DNA of 64,000 bases, taken from Cellulomonas sp. 73-145. Its GTDB lineage: Bacteria > Actinomycetota > Actinomycetes > Actinomycetales > Cellulomonadaceae. The stretch lies in NCBI GenBank assembly GCA_001898185.1, contig MKTI01000005.1:186001-250000 (forward strand), in the 5' to 3' direction. The position numbers were made by a program, and so were the translations under genes. This document shows, piece after piece, positions 62,416 to 64,000 of the stretch. The number at the start of each line of letters is the position of its first letter. Position 1 is the first letter of the stretch. The notes under the pieces are model-generated. The model had not been told where the DNA came from. It did not search any database and saw only the letters and a list, made by a program, of their open reading frames with translations.

Positions 62416-64000
62416 GTGCGCGGGGTCCTCTCCAGGTCGATGCGTACGGGCGGTGCGTTCCAGGACTCGAGCCGCAGCGCGCGTCCCTCGGGCGGGGCGT
62501 CGACCCAGTCGACGCGGTAGGTCCGCGCGGTCCCCGGCAGCAGCGGCCGCGGGTCGCCGGACGGCACCGCCCAGCCGGGCGCCTCGAACGGACGGTCGTC
62601 CGTCAGGGTCAGACCGACCACGGCCGGGCCGCCCCGGTGGACCACGTGGACCAGCACCTGGTCGTCGTGCGGGACCGCCGTCACCTCGACGGCGGAGGGC
62701 GCGAGGTCCAGGAGGGGCGCCCAGGTCGACGCCGTGGAGGTGAGCACCAGCTCGTGGTCGACGAGGTCCCCGTCAGGCCCCTCCCACAGTGCCTCCCACA
62801 GGAGCATGGCGTCGGGCGGCAGCCCGTCCGCCGGGACCTGCAGCGCCCCGACCGGCACGGGGTCGCCCACGGCGTGCCCGACGGTCCACCGTCGCTCGGC
62901 CAGCACGTCGCCCGCCAGGGTCCGCAGGCGGGCGGTGACCACCGAGCCGGCCGGGCGTCCGACGTCGGACCACAGCCACAGCTCGGCGTCCAGCGCGGGG
63001 TCCCCGCCCAGCACGGACGTGGGGGCCTGCACGGTCACCCGCTCCGCGGCGAAGGCCCTGGTCACGGCATGGAAGGCCGGCTTCGGGTCGCCGCGGTGGT
63101 CCACGCTGCTGGTGCACCAGGCGTTCGGGTAGGACTCGGCCAGCTGCCACGGCAGCACCAGGGAGCAGCGCGGCCAGCGGCGGCGGTCCGCCTCGACGGC
63201 GTACGCCAGCCCGGTCGCCTGCAGCAGCTGGCTGGCCCGCCGCAGCTGCTCGAGGTCCGTGAGCCGGTCGCCGAAGCTGCGCGCGACCAGCGGGGCGTTG
63301 TCCCACCAGTCACCCAGGTGCCGGTACACCGGGTTGCTGCGGTCGGCCGGCCAGCGGTCGTCCGGCGGCACCAGGTGCTCGAGCAGGCGCCGGTTCGCCA
63401 TGCCCTCCACGCCGAACTCGGTGTGCGCCAGCGCGGTCGCGGAGTCGTAGAGCCGGTGCTGCTCGCGCAGGCCCTGGTGCTCCCAGGGGCCGTGCACGTC
63501 GTGATGGTCCTCGGGTCGCGCGCCGCCCTGGCCCGGTCGGTAGTGGAACACGGGGCCGGACGGCGAGGTCGGCAGCCAGCTCCGGCCGGGGTCGAGGCGG
63601 GCGACCACCTCGTGCAGCGTCGCCAGCGCCGGTGAGCGGTCGTCCGTCAACGGGCCGCCGTCGTCGTCCAGCTCGTTCCCACCGCCCCACACCAGCAGGC
63701 TCGGGTGGTGCGTGCGCCGCGGCACCAGCTCCTCGGCGTCCCGCCGCAGCAGCTCGAGGTACTCGGCGTCGGTGCTCGGCGCGCTCTGCAGCCCCGAGCT
63801 CGACAGGGAGAACTCCTGCCAGACGAGCAGCCCGGCCTCGTCGCACGCCTCGTAGAACGCCTCGGTCTCCACCAGGCCGCCGCCCCAGACGCGCAGCACG
63901 GCCGCGCCCGACCGCGCCGCCAGGTCCACCAGGTGCCGCACGCGGGCGGGCGGCACCGCACCGTGCTGCGCGTCGACCGGCGCCCAGTTCCAGCCGACGC
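62412..64000 (-). CDS. GH2 beta-mannosidase, C-terminal part (cut by window edge)
   Basis: The last 529 codons of a GH2 enzyme; the gene continues past the right edge. At the edge VGWNWAPVDAQ matches the G-NW-P-DA motif of bacterial beta-mannosidases. The acid/base glutamate is in VWGGGNELDDD and the nucleophile in LAHTEFGVEG, with LPWQLAESYPNAWCTSSVDHRGDPKPAFHAV following, as in that clade. It would remove the beta-linked mannose at the core of N-glycans or mannan fragments. It is first, within the window, of a GH2-GH1-GH31/36-FAD operon. Confidence 0.9.
   Translation of the reverse strand, partial: VGWNWAPVDAQHGAVPPARVRHLVDLAARSGAAVLRVWGGGLVETEAFYEACDEAGLLVWQEFSLSSSGLQSAPSTDAEYLELLRRDAEELVPRRTHHPSLLVWGGGNELDDDGGPLTDDRSPALATLHEVVARLDPGRSWLPTSPSGPVFHYRPGQGGARPEDHHDVHGPWEHQGLREQHRLYDSATALAHTEFGVEGMANRRLLEHLVPPDDRWPADRSNPVYRHLGDWWDNAPLVARSFGDRLTDLEQLRRASQLLQATGLAYAVEADRRRWPRCSLVLPWQLAESYPNAWCTSSVDHRGDPKPAFHAVTRAFAAERVTVQAPTSVLGGDPALDAELWLWSDVGRPAGSVVTARLRTLAGDVLAERRWTVGHAVGDPVPVGALQVPADGLPPDAMLLWEALWEGPDGDLVDHELVLTSTASTWAPLLDLAPSAVEVTAVPHDDQVLVHVVHRGGPAVVGLTLTDDRPFEAPGWAVPSGDPRPLLPGTARTYRVDWVDAPPEGRALRLESWNAPPVRIDLERTPRT

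Overview
The window comes from a very GC-rich chromosome (mostly G or C at third codon positions), with frequent GTG starts, a TTG start and many 4-base ATGA or GTGA gene overlaps. Together with MurT/GatD, F420 genes and many glycoside hydrolases this points to an actinobacterium. A Cellulomonas-like member of the Micrococcales is my best guess; this is inference, since no rRNA or other taxonomic marker is present. I saw no tRNA, rRNA, insertion sequence, CRISPR array or prophage, and no gene-free stretch longer than 300 bases.

Layout. 1-5.5 kb: the N-terminal half of a Crp/Fnr regulator, a carotenoid crtB-crtI pair divergent from a TetR gene, and pyruvate:quinone oxidoreductase poxB closed by a strong terminator. 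5.5-16.5 kb: a compact pyrimidine/hydantoin-type catabolic locus on the minus strand (N-carbamoyl-beta-alanine amidohydrolase, dihydropyrimidinase, an LLM/F420-type oxidoreductase, a complete NMT1/THI5-type ABC importer, a class III aminotransferase, an SDR) facing a divergent MocR-type regulator. 16.5-21.4 kb: a structured leader, a three-gene ABC importer of the putative F420-0 type, cofD, and convergent cofC. 21.5-33.2 kb: two beta-propeller lipoproteins, a DHA2 exporter with its TetR gene and a near-perfect operator, a HemW-like radical SAM protein, a DUF2157-like membrane protein, the peptidoglycan amidation pair murT-gatD, a flavin reductase and uppP. 33.4-44 kb: uxuA, an MmyB-type regulator divergent from a second DHA2 exporter, a processive GT2 glycosyltransferase with a small membrane partner, two small stress- or regulator-type pairs, and a membrane-anchored HExxH protein.

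44-64 kb is a large glycan-degradation locus: two different GH38 alpha-mannosidases, a GH84 beta-N-acetylglucosaminidase, a GH2 beta-mannosidase (cut by the window edge), a GH1 enzyme, a GH31/GH36-like enzyme, a six-hairpin-type protein, a ROK sugar kinase, an SIS isomerase, an FAD-dependent oxidoreductase and a tandem metallo-beta-lactamase-fold protein. The enzyme set fits removal of mannose and GlcNAc from N-glycan-like or mannose-rich substrates. Three promoter regions in this locus share a near-identical LacI-style motif ending in ACGATCCCA. At two of them it lies two bases beyond a recognisable -10 element, so these units are probably one regulon whose repressor is outside the window.
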